DNA of 64,000 bases from Centropus unirufus (taxonomy: Eukaryota; Chordata; Aves; Cuculiformes; Centropidae): contig VYZI01000118.1 of NCBI GenBank assembly GCA_013397695.1, positions 2,115,347-2,179,346 of the forward strand, in the 5' to 3' direction. The stretch's first letter is position 1, and each line of letters begins with the position of its first letter. Positions 50,546 to 62,900 of the stretch are shown here, piece by piece. Under the pieces are notes generated by a model. It was not told the DNA's origin, ran no database searches, and was given only the letters and a program-made list of their open reading frames with translations. The translations under genes were made by a program, and so were the position numbers.

Positions 50546-50975
50546 TGTGAAGTGGAAATAAAACTTTTACTGAAATGCTTCCAGCTCTCAGAGTGTCAGA
50601 CAAAGCTCTGGAGGGACAGGAGTGCGCTATTTTCAGCCGCGCTCCGGTGCAAGATCCCTGGTGTCTGGGGGGGACGGGGTGAGATTGACACGACACGTGT
50701 GTAGGACAACTCTGGCCCCTTACCAAGAGCAGAATCCAGTGTCTAATCATAGGCAGGGCAGCAGCTGAGAGCCCAGAAGAGCAGGGAAAGCTGGGCTTGA
50801 CAGTCTCGGCTCTCCTGTGTGTGTACGAGCTCGGAGGAGAAACCGAGCAGGGGGCCTTTTGGGGGACTGGAGAGCTGCGGTTTGAATTGTGAAGATGGGA
50901 GCAGAAAATCCCGCCTGTTAAGAACTGGGGTCTGCTTTGAAGCCGGGAAGACAAAATACCCGAGGCACAGAAATC

Positions 50976-53900
50976 ATGGGAGCTGAAGAAGAATTGCTCA
51001 TCACTCTGTCTGGAGGTGCCCCATGGGGCTTCCGGCTGCAAGGTGGGACAGAGCAGGAAAGACCCCTCCAAGTGTCCAAGGTAGGACCTCAAAATGTGAA
51101 CCGTGCGGGCAGATCGGTTCCACTAAACTCGGGCATCCCTGCCGAGTGGGGAATCTTGCACTACAGATGGGGAACGCAGGAACTCCTTCCAGTGGCAGCA
51201 GATCTTAGGAGAACTCGTTGGAGTGGTCAGGCAGGGGGTGGGGTGGGATCTTGCAGGTCCTGAGGCGGATGCTCTTGGGGTAGACACAAGTGTCAGGCGA
51301 GGAGCTGCTCCAGCACGGGGCTGTACAGCCCAGGCACTGCATGATCTGTGCGGCTCTCCCCAGCCGTCAGAGATAAAACCATAGCGACCGCGAGGAAAGA
51401 GAGCTCCAATATGGAAATGTCAGTACTCGGGTAAGACATCCAACTAAGGAAAAACTCATTTAAATGGAGGCAACAGGAGCCACATTTGTAACTCAGGTCA
51501 CCTGTCCCCAACACTTCATTACTACATTCCAGCTTTCAAACGAGACCTCTGTTTCTTCGGGTCTCCTCTGCTGGTGACCCTGTCTCGGTACTGTCTGAGG
51601 GGAAGAGCTTCAGTGCTCTAAGCAGCAAATATGGTTCCATTTCAAGAATTAAAGAAAAGCTGTTGTTTGGATGGGAGATAATAAGAGGAATTGAACATGA
51701 ACCTTGAGCTGTACTACTTTTGATAAACAGCTGTAACTGTTCTCCTTTCATAAAAACTACTGAGCAGCTTAGAAATCAGGAGAAAACCCTTCTCTCTCTA
51801 TTAAGCTGGTAACAGCTGCATTAGCCTTGACACAATGAGAGCTCGGGATGTCTCTGGAAGGCACCCAACAGCACAAACGGACACGTGCTATGCCCAGCTC
51901 CTCCTGTTACCTTGAGCAGATTTGTGCCTCTCACAGGGAGTTCTAAAATGCGATGTTCTTTGTCATTTGGCCCATCCCAGGTCAAGGAGTAGTTTCTGTC
52001 AAATGTTTTGTAATCCCATGGCTTGGCCCTGAAGTGGGTGTTTCGTACATAGAGAAAGATTGTTTTTCTCCAGGAAAGCAATTTCTGCGCATGCTCATAG
52101 AGCGTCAGGTGCTGAAGAGAAAGATTTGATATCCTTGACAGGAATCTGGCATCAGTGGTTGTTAGGAAAATGGGGTTTTCAATGGCCGCAGGAGCTCGGT
52201 GGGGTCTAGGTTATTTTGAAACTGTTTTTTCCCCCAGTAGACAAGAAACAGGGCCTGAAGAGGGAGGCGATGCTCCGTGTCTGATCAGGGTTATTCAGGA
52301 TGGAACAGCAGCAAGAATCAGCCTTTACTCAGCCTAGGTTGCACCACAGGAGAATGGAATATTGCTGAGGGATTAGAGGCACTTCCAGAAAGGTGTTGAG
52401 TAGAAGAACCTCTCATCCAGGGCTGGTGTCAGACCTTAAGTCTAGCAATACAAAATATATCTATATTTTACAATACTTGGATATTGCATAAACTTTAAGT
52501 GATACAAATCCATTTGCGGCTTAAAGCATACATCATTCTTCAAGGAGGACTTTGCTTTTATAGTTATCATTTTGGGCTATTGTTGTCCAAAATGTAATGG
52601 CCCCCAGTGACCATACATACTCACTGTCTTAAAGGCAACACTGTTAAAACCGTCTCCAAAAGAAGGATTTATGAATCCTTCCAAGGAACCTAGTGGAATC
52701 ACCCCTGAATGTACCCTGCCTAGAAGAGAATAAAAGCCCAGGAGTCATGGAGTACCTGAACCATCCTGCGCTTACTGTGCAGAGTGGAAGCTGGAGCCTC
52801 GGCTCTCTGAGCTTTCAGACCAACTCTTCCTTCTCCTGCAGTTGGGCTTCTGCTGTCGGCACCTGCAGTCTGGGCAAAAATGCTGCCTGCAAAGCATCTT
52901 CCCAAACTCTAGCATCAGTAGTGCTGTCTGCTGGGATATTCTAGAAGCCAAAGAAGGGAACGGTCCCATTGCTAAACCCGCCTGTCCAGGGACCGTGGCT
53001 GTAGGATAAAGCACAGAGAAAGTGGGCGGCATTGCCTGTTCCTCTTGTCGGTTTGGTGGAGCTGGGACTCAGGTGGAGGAGCAGGTGGGTCTGTTCGGGC
53101 TCTGTCCGGGAGGTCCGTGCCATTGGGCAGCAGCGGGCAGGGTGGTCAGAGGGAGGTGGCACTGAGACACAGCCCGCCTGGCAGTGGTGAGCTCGGATAA
53201 CGACGCGATGTTCTTCAGCGTGCTGAAGAGTGTGTTGGGGGCAGGCAGATGAGACAAATGAGAGGCCCTGTTAGCAAGCAGATTTCTGTCAGAGAAAAGA
53301 CTTGTGGGGAGAAGGAGAACTTTACGTGAGGCCAGGAGAGCTTTGGCTTAGCAGAACAGCAACACAAGCACTGTGGTCCTTACAGCAAAACCTACTGGGA
53401 CAGCGTGAGGAAGGACAGAACAGGTACATGGATGAGAAAATGTGATGGAAATGATAGGCACAAATATCCAGTAGGTGCCAGGAGATAACCTGAGAGGATG
53501 CAGTTTAGTATCTCAGTGGACTCCAGTGCTGTTGTTTTGGGCAATTTCAGCTTCATAGCAGTAACACTAAGGAAAGATGCCTCCGCCTTGGATGCCGAGT
53601 CAGGTTGTTTCTGTATACCTTTCTGGATGGAAAAGAGCAATAACCAGCTAATTTGTGCCTGGTAAGTGGAAAGGAATCAAGTATAACAAATTTCTTATCT
53701 AGAAATTATGTACATTGTAGTTATGTAGAGATGCTGGAACTGCTGGACCAGATCAGGTTAGTGGCCGCTCCATCTCCTGCTTCCTGTTCCCTTTGGGTTT
53801 CCTGCCAGTGTTCCACCAGTGCAGCTCATTTTCTGGTAATGCAGTGTGGACAGAAATTCCTTCACCCCAGCCGATTATCAACATGCCCTGTGAAGTACGT

Positions 53901-56900
53901 AAGAGTTGACAGACCTGTGCTTTGACCCTGCACACAACCAGGTCACGGTTGGTGGACACCGAGCGCTTAACTCGTCTCACTAAATCCTGGGGTTTATGAG
54001 CAAAACCTTGGCAGCACCGAGCAGGCTCTGCACAGAGCAGCAAACGGTGCACAGAGGAGGGTTGCATAATTCGTCGCCTTACACGATCAATTTGCACAGT
54101 CACAGGACTTCTTGCCTTTCTTTTTCTAAAGTTTACATCGTCATCATAAACTTTACATTGTTTCTTTACATGGAGAGTATGATAAAATCGATCACTAATT
54201 GCTGTTCTTGGTATCTTTTTATTTTCCCTAGAAGTTTTTCGGGTCTGCTGTATGTTTACTTTTTTTTACTTTTTGATGGTACTGAAAGACATCAGTACGT
54301 GTTCAGCATTGCTCTGTGTCCTCCTCGGGCACGCTGGCCTCCCCTCGATCGTTACGTCATAAGCCGTTCAGTGACACCTTCAGTTACTGTCTTCTTCAAG
54401 TGGCAGCTAATTCAGAGCATGCAGGGAGCAGAAGTGCTCTAAACCCTCCGTTCCAGTACCCACCCAGCTGCAACCAACTAAAGCAAATGGACCTGTTGGA
54501 AGGGGGTGTGAACCCTTTTTTCTGTAGACTGAAAGGATGCATGGCTGTGGTTTAAACCCTCTGACAAAGCAAGGCTCGATTCTAAACCTCAGTCCAGTCA
54601 ACACAAAGTGGTAGAAAAGTAGCTGGATCCAGTAGCCAGAGCTCCTGTGCCATCCGAGTCCTGCAGGTTATGGGTGCGGGGCACGCCGAGAGGGTGGAAT
54701 TCTATACCTTGGGGACAGCCTCTTGGCTCACGCATAACGAGCCTGGAGTTAAGTAACCTCATGGAGCCAAAGCAGCTCTGCCTGCCTCAGGACCAGGGAA
54801 ACACACACTGGTTCTTCCAGCAGTGCCCGGTGGGTCCTGAGGAAAAAGCTCAGGTTTAAGTAGCATAAGCGAGACTGAAATGCTACAATTAACACCAACA
54901 GACTGGGCCCAGCTCTGTAACTGAAAAGATCTATTCCTTCCAACTTAAACTTGCCTACAAGAGCACATACTGAGGATTTTGTTCCACCAAGGAATCATTT
55001 GCAGTGTCTGGGTGCTAAAAACATCATGTGTGTATGAAGGATACTGCGCTGATGAGTATTTGAAAGGGGTGCCAAAACAATTCAGTTCCCCAAAAACAGA
55101 TACTGGAAGAGTGGAGGATGAGACAAAAGGGGAAGGCAAAGAAAATTTATTAGTGTCTGGAGAGCCCTCAGTGAGAAAGAACAAACGATTTTTAAATTAG
55201 GGTTGTATTGAAATATCAACTCAGTAAAGAGCAAGCTGAGAGGACATTGATATGCAGCAGGCAGATACACAGCGGGATCAAACATCGACAGAGAACATGA
55301 ATAATCCTGCAGAAATTAGCCAGGATTGAAATATGGAGAACTAGAGAAACAAATAGAGGAGAAAATAGAGTTAAGAGCCAAGAACGGAAGGGGAAATCTC
55401 CATTTTGTTCTTAGTTACAGTAATGTCCTTTTAAGTTAAATCAGTCACACTACTGTGTATTCGTGTTGGGCTCGTTGTGATTTCTCATTAATCTTCTAAC
55501 TTATCCAGCAAAGCAGATAAAGTATAGTGGGATTTTACCCTACCCTTACCAAAATAAAGCTGAGTTGGTATAGCTTGGTAGCTGTGGTGCACAGCACAGC
55601 ACAACACAACAAACCTTTGGCCAGAAACAGTCACCAGGAGCAAAAGAAAACAAGCATAACAGCACGAAACAAACAGAATGCACAGATGGACAGATTTTGA
55701 TTTTCAAAAGGCTGACGGAAAACTGCATGGTCCTGACCTGCACAGCATTCCCTGCAGGGAGAAGCTGTGAACAAGGAGAAGGATCCCCCACTCTGAAAAG
55801 AGAGTTGGGGAGAACAATACCATCAGGGTCCTGGAGGAGCTCTTTGTGACAGGGATAGGTGCCTCAAATGCACTTGAACCTAAACAAGATGTAAAAGAGC
55901 TGGTCTGAGAGAAGTCACAAGGCAGGACACAAGCACGAGGCCCATTGTCAACCAAAGCAGAAACATCACGTGGAACCAGATTCAGGATAGCGCAAGTGCA
56001 TGCGGAGATGCCTTTGGGGATCCTGCTGCAAACCAGGATTTATTCCATGAGAGGGGAACACAGGTGTGTACCAGGCAAAGCAAGGAAGGCACTTGTACCT
56101 CTGGCATAGTCTGGTGCACAAGTAATAGTGCAGAAATAAGTGGAAACTGGAGGCTTTCCAGCTGGTACAGATAGGGGAGAAAGATCTGGTGTATTAGTGC
56201 AGCATGTGAGGACAGTAAGCCAGCACAGTGATGCATCCCTGAAAAAAAGGCAAAAATGAAAAAACGACCCTGGGCAGTGATATGGAACCGAGACAGGAAG
56301 GCACTGATGTTACTGTGTCGTGCACAAGTGGGAAGTCACTGGAAATGCCATCACGCGTGTGGAGCCACCACCTCCAAGAAAAATAGATTGCAGGTAGAGC
56401 AGCTGCAGCAAAGGAGGGGAGGAGAGCCGGCTCCTCCTGGCAGCCAAAGGCCGAAAGGGAGATTCCTGTCTGCAAATAGAAGTTGGGCAAGTACCAGCAG
56501 CGCTGCGCAGATACAGGACAGCTTGTCACCAACCACATGTGCCCAAAACACCTGACCAGGGAGGTCAGCAACGACTCTCAGATCTAGAAAAAGTACTGAA
56601 AACCTTTTGCTATCAGTTCATGGGCTGGAGGAAACCCTACGGCCTCTGACACAATGGGGGACTGGCCCTGGTAGCTCCGGATGCTCCTTTCAGTTCCCTC
56701 TTCTGGAGAAACACTGCGGCAAGAGAGGACATTGGGGAGGCAGTGACACAGGGCTGCATCACTTCTAAACCAAGAATCGTTTTGTTGTTTAAGAGCAGTC
56801 CATCACCAGCTCTTTTTTACCTCTTTTCTCACGTATCCCCGCTTCTGCTGTGGGTTTCTCTGCTGGAGGTTCACCGTCTCCTCTGCCAGATGTCCTTGCT

Positions 56901-59900
56901 GCCCGTGTGCCGTGCCACCGTGACCCACGGCCTGGCTGCTGCGTCCCACTGGCACCCGATGGTGCTGCCAGCTCTAACCCAGGTAGGGCTGGTGGCTTCC
57001 AGCTCTGCACGCGCCTTCCCTTCCTCTCCTCCTCTCAGCGGGCAGGCTTTTCTTTATCTGTTTCACAGATGTTTACTGTCACACCTAAAAAAGCCTTGCT
57101 GGTTTTGGAGGGCTGACTACGACCTCCAGCGCTATGGAAGGGGAGCCTCAAGCAGCTCTGGGAGGGCTCCTGGACATGTTTTATGGCCTGTCGGCACTTA
57201 GGCAGGTGCCACCCTTGGCTGCCAGCGAGGGAGCACATGCTGCGGAGCCAGTGGGACTTTCTGAGGAGCAGCAGCGCCCAGCAATCACCACGCGGGCTCC
57301 GGGGCTGTGATCTGGCTGAGGAGCTGCAGGCTCTGCAAAGTCCCAGCACAGCCGTGCGCAAGGTGCAGGGCTTGGAAGAGGGAGCTCTGCCCTCCCTTCC
57401 TGGCAGAGATGAGGGATAGGACCTCTAGGACAATGGTCAGAAGGTGGTCTAAGCAGAAAACCAGATTATGACAGTTGCAAATCACCATTGCTCATTGTAT
57501 AATTAAGGATCTGGTCCAGAATTCCTTGTGCGTCACCAGGACTAGGAGCTACCTGCAAGGGAAGTGTCCTCACACAGGAACTCCCTCCTGAAACAAGTAG
57601 GAGAGCGGGCTGTGTGGATGGACTGGAGCAGTGGTTGTGCCATTCCCTCTATTAGAATCTTGGTTTATACTCTATGTTTACTCTCAGGTGATCTTTAACC
57701 ATTTGTTGAACTATTCCTTTCTCACACACCAGCCTCTTTACTCTGTTTATTCTTTCTTTTGCTTCCTACGTTCCCTCCAGAGGACATAAACCAATCGTGA
57801 CAGAGCGGGGTGTTGGCTTCTGGTTTGAAATGGTCTGGAATGGTTTCTCCTCTGCTGTGTGACCACAGCTGTGCTGCCTCGTGATTTTTGATTCCACAAG
57901 TTGTCTAAGACTTCTGTTTGAAGGACACTGCTAGAAAAGCTTTCCCTCTCCTCCTTGCAGAGAAGAGTCTGGGCAATTTTGTCTTTCCATCCTGTTTTCC
58001 CATTAGCGGGAAGGCATCCTGCAGGGATCTTTTGGCAGGTGGCTCTCAGCAGTTCTGGTGAAACCCCACAAGCTCCATGCATTCCTGGTGCATTCAGTGC
58101 GTGTGAGCCCTGTGGAGGCCTCTTGCACTTGATGGAAGCTGCAGAGAGTCCTTTGTACCGAGCAGGGGCTTGTCTGGAGCTTGCACACCCTCGCCACCCA
58201 TCAGAGCCACCATCAGGGGGAGGATGGCTGGGAGCTGTTAAGAGCTGCAAGGCCCTGCAAACCGCTTTCGGCTGCCCGCTGCACATTTCTGTCCTGATGG
58301 AGAAGCTGTGCCTGCCAGCATGGAGCGAGGCTGCAAAGATTCAAGATGTGTTCCCTGGACCGTACTCGGGGAAGATGTGAAACCACTGAGTTACTATCGG
58401 GCTTACTCTATTCTTAGCATCCCAGCCTGTGTTCAGCCCCTACATGCCACTGTCTAAATATAGTCCCCGCGGAGGAACAGATGCTGCCAAGTTGCATCTG
58501 ACCCCCTCCCCTCATGCATTCTGTTCCTGAAAGCCAGGCCAAATTCCACCAAGACACGTCCAACAAGCAGTGTGTCCTTTTGTCTCCCCAGGGCTGTGCA
58601 TGGAAATTTCTGTTTGAGCCTGACCCTAGCCCTGGCCTTCCTGGCCTCTGCTGGCACTGGCCTTCCCTTCAACATCTTTCCTTCTTCCTTTCTCCCTCAT
58701 CTGTTTCCTCCACCCTTTTCCATTGTCCCTTCAGCTGCCTCTGTCCTTTCTGTCCTGTCTGATTCAAGTTGAGCAATGAGAGGATGAGGGGAAAGCAGTG
58801 AAGGGAAACCTGCACAGGTACCTCCCTGTGCCTGGGAGCGCGGCCCCCAGAGCTCTCTGTGACAGCAGAATTCCCGCCGGGAGGGCAGGGTGATGGACAA
58901 CCTGCCCTGAGGAAGCGTTTCATTGCGTTATGGTCCCGTTTCCCACCCAGGAGCGCCCTGCAGGGATCTGCTGGGGGGATGTGGCTTTGCAGTGCCATTC
59001 CCCTCCCTGCCCATCTCTGCGGAGCAGCTGCTGGGAGACCCAGCGGGGCGCCCGGGAGAGGGCACAGCCCGGCCATGGGGAGCGCGGCGGAGCCCGGCTG
59101 AGCTGAGCTGAGCTGAGCCTGACCCCGCGCTGAGCGACGTCCCGGCTGCGCTGAGCCTGGCCCCGGGCTGAGCTGAGCTGAGCTGAGCCCGGCTGACCCG
59201 AGCTGAGCGCGGTTCGGGCTGAGCTGAGCTGAGCCCGGCTGAGCTGAGCGCGGTTCGGGCTGAGCTGAGCGGAGCCCGGCTGAGCTGAGCCCGGCTGAGC
59301 TGAGCCCGGCTGAGCTGAGCGCGGTTCGGGCTGAGCTGAGCGGAGCCCGGCTGAGCTGAGCCCGGCTGAGCTGAGCGCGGCTCGGGCTGCGAGCGAGCCC
59401 TGGCGGCCGCCAGCAGCTGGTGCCGGGCTCCGCTCACGCCGCCCCCGGTGCCGCGGCGCCAGGCCCGTCCCTCGCGGCCCTCCTGCCCCGGCACAGCCCC
59501 CCGGCCCTTCGCCCCGTCGCTTTGCGGCCCGGCAGGCGCAGGGAGGCAGGGGTGTGGGGTTTGTCATTAAAGCGGAGCTCTGAATGGTTTGTTTTCCTCT
59601 GCTCAAGAAGCAGATTCATAAAGTTCCAGGGAGGGATTCCTGAACCCGCCTGCCTGGCAGCCAGGAACGCGTAGGTGCCATTTTCAGACCCTGTGGGTCT
59701 TTTCCTGTGCTGGAAGAGCCTGGGTTTTCCCGGGCAGACAGGGAGGAGCCCTCCTGGCCCCCAGGGCTGGTCTGCAGGTCCTGCAGCAGCGCTCAGGTAA
59801 CCACGGTTGCTTCACTGCATCGGTTTTCCACCACCCAGGAGAACTCTGAGCACAGACCAAGCCAGAGCCTCACCTTCCCTACCCACGGAAGAAGCGCCTG

Positions 59901-62900
59901 GGCTGCTCGCGGGGCTCAGCCCGCACGGGGCAGCTTGCAGCCAGCCCACCTCACCCTCCCTGCCTGGCAATCCCGAACACTCGCTGGCAAGGTCCGGCCG
60001 TACTGCAGGACCAAAGGATTGCGGGAAGCTTACTGGCTCTGAGGCTCTGGGTGGTCACCAGCCCACATCCAGCTGGTTCCAGAGAGCATGGAGGAGTACG
60101 GCGGGATGCAAGGAATGCTCTGAGCACCTGCTGGCTGCCTTTAATCCCCAGTGCCCTCACTCCGTATCTGGGAGAGGTACTCGGCACGTGTGGTCCCATC
60201 CAGTGCTGTGCGTTGAGCACTTGGCCATGGAGCAGCAGTTGGCCTTGGGGAATAAGAGAAGGAAAGCCTCCTTCTAACCTCTCTCCAACTTCCTAACGCC
60301 ACGTAAGCTGCTGTGTCAGTAGGCAGCACTGGAAACGTGTCTGCGCTCTCTTCCCGGTTCACAGGCAAACCCTGAGGGAGCAGCAAGGAGCAGGATTACA
60401 TGGCAACAGCAGGGAACTGTTTCTTCAGCAGCAGCTCATCACAGACCCATACAGCCTCATTCCAGGCTGATATTAAGGGAGGGAAAGGACTAGGATCACA
60501 GAGCCTGATGGATGTAGCAGCTGGGATGAGCCAGTCCCTATTTTAAGCACACAGGCAAAATTTGGGGTCACAGTGGAGAGGCAACAAGGTAATAAAGTGC
60601 CAGTGAAAAGGCAAGCCAGAGCATAGCCCCCCTCTTCTTCATTTGGTTTGCGGCTTGCCCTGACAGAAAGGCCGGGCTGGGCTGGGCTTTCAGTAAGACG
60701 TTTAACTGACAGATGAGGGACAGGGAGAGGAAGCACTTGGTGTAAGATGGCCATGTGAGGCCAGATCTAGGATCTAGCCTGGAACTGGAGACCAAGGTTC
60801 TGTTCTCAGATACAGCAATGTAAATCCTGCACGGCCCCTGTTAAGTGGGACCTTTTCATCCTGTTGGTGAGAACTTGGATTTGCTCCAAGTTTTCACCAG
60901 CGTAACAGGACACCAGATGCTTGATGCAGATGTCCCAAAATAGTTGGGCAAAGCCAACAGAACAGGGATGCTTGACGGCAGGAGGTGCCTGACAGGCACC
61001 ACCTCTTCCTGATGTCAGCTTCCCGAGCCACGGTACCTGCCAGCGCTCCACATCAGTGTCAGAGCCCGTACCAAGGAAGAGCACAGTAGGACATGCAACC
61101 ACATGGAGGGATGGTCTGGAAAGAGTTCCTGTTCCCTCCCTGGAAACCAGACTCCCTAAGCAACTTAAGAACCCGGAGGAAAAGAGCATGAAGGTGCTCC
61201 TGAGTCTTTCATTTGCACTGAGTGACTCAAATTGGGCTGGTCATGAGGTCAGGCCTATGCTCAGCAGTCACTTCTGGAACTGACAGGACAACAGGCAGAG
61301 CCACGGCTCACCCAAGAGGACTGGTCCTCTGCTCTGGCTCACAGTGGTCTCAGGCCTTATTTTATTCCGTCAGGTCCAGGGCCGTAGAAGGGCCAGCAGG
61401 AGATGAGCAACTGAATGACACAGCTGTTCTTACCTTCATTCCTATCTTCTCTCTTCTGCCCTTCCAGATCCGAAAGAGAAGCAAAGCGTGCCGTGGAGGC
61501 CTGTGGGAAAACGATGTGCTCGTATCCATCAACGGGAAGTCATGCGCTGGCCTCTCCCATGCTACTGCCATGCAGATCATTGACTCCTCCGACGGCGTGC
61601 TCCACATCTGCGTGAAAAGGTATCCCCAGTGCTCCCCAGGGCTGGCAGCAGGGCAGCTTCACCCCACACAGTAGCTCTCCACACCTGGCACGACAAAGGC
61701 AGCCAGGGAGACTTTGGGTTTTCCGTAGTGCAAGGTGCACGAGGAGTTCTCCTCCACGGTGAACACGGGCCCATCCAAAAGTCTTGCACTGTTGCTGCTG
61801 CTCTCCAGTGCGGCTGGCCCTGCGGCTGATCTGACCCCAGACCTCCCTGCCCCTCAGGCTGGAGGGAAATGTTTGCAGCGTGAGGGCTGTGCTGCAAGGA
61901 AAGCGCAGTTCAGGCTCCACGCGGATGCTGTAGGGCAGTGCATCCTGACAATTAACTCCAGCTCTTTGTGGGTAACTGCTCTGTCCAAATGGGTTTGACT
62001 GCACATGAGATAATGGAGCCAAGCCACGACAGCCCAAGCATCTCCTACAGCAGGACTGCGGTCCCATAGGCTGTGAACCGAATTCCACTGAGCTGTGGGG
62101 CTGAGTCCCTTTCTGCAGGAAGAAACATGTCTGGAAAAGTCCCACAGAATTCTGGAGACCAGGCTCCAGTTCAGCACAGGAGTAGTCCCAGTAACGTCCC
62201 TGGTCCTAACTGGGCTAAAGCTAACGCAGTGCCTCAGAGCACTCTGGAGGAGGCCCGAGGTGTGAGGGAATCATAGGAAGATGAAGGCAGCCTTGAAACG
62301 GGGCACTTGTGACGGGCACTGGGAGATGATTTTCACAGTCTCTACAGACAGAGCGCACTGTGAGCAGCTGGGAGAGCTGCGCTGGTGGCTGGCGTCTGTG
62401 GAGCAGAGGTGGGCAGGGCTCAGAGAAGGAAAGCTTGAGCATGTAGGTTCTTCCTTTTGGTTTCAGGGAAAGCGCTCATGCTCTGATGTGCTCGCCCCAT
62501 ACCCAAGCTCTGATTAAGTGGGATGAGTGAGCCCTGCACAAGGTGTCCAGAATAGCTCTTGGTCCCTTGCCGAGGCCTTATCTCACCCCATTGGAGTCTA
62601 TCTGCAGCCAACAGGTGCCTGGGCAAATTCCAGTGGGCCAAAATCAGCACGCTTTGAACCAGCAAAGTGGTGAAGGCAGGCATCTCACAGCCCTTTGGGA
62701 GCCAGCATTGATGGTTTGGAAATGCTGAAACCAGTTGTCTTCACCTTGGGGTATTGGAGAACTCGTTAAATACTGCTTTCTGATCACATCTCTATTCCCA
62801 TTTCATATTTATGTTCCCAGAGAAAACACCAGTCAGCCCTGTTCAGCATAAGAGAGGTGGCTGGGTGGCTCTGGAGCACATAAGGTCACCTGTGCATGTC

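Noticed and set aside
48926..51092. Long frames on both strands across the 507-N gap
   Set aside because: GC-rich island sequence plus N runs produce open frames in several frames at once. None shows domains or splice-supported continuity.
53753..54265. Minus-strand frame open for about 170 codons, K/R-rich, with protein-like stretches
   Set aside because: One or so frames this long are expected by chance in 64 kb read in six frames. It has no good acceptor, a weak donor and no known family, and the opposite strand is open too. Its basic character reflects local A/T-rich composition.
59091..59400. True immunoglobulin switch region
   Set aside because: Only the pentamer resemblance supports it. 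No Ig constant-region, J or V segments are present, and the repeat lies inside SYNPO2L.
58920..59606. Long minus-strand frames rich in SAQPG repeats
   Set aside because: Translation of the GAGCT minisatellite. Several frames are open because the unit lacks stop codons.
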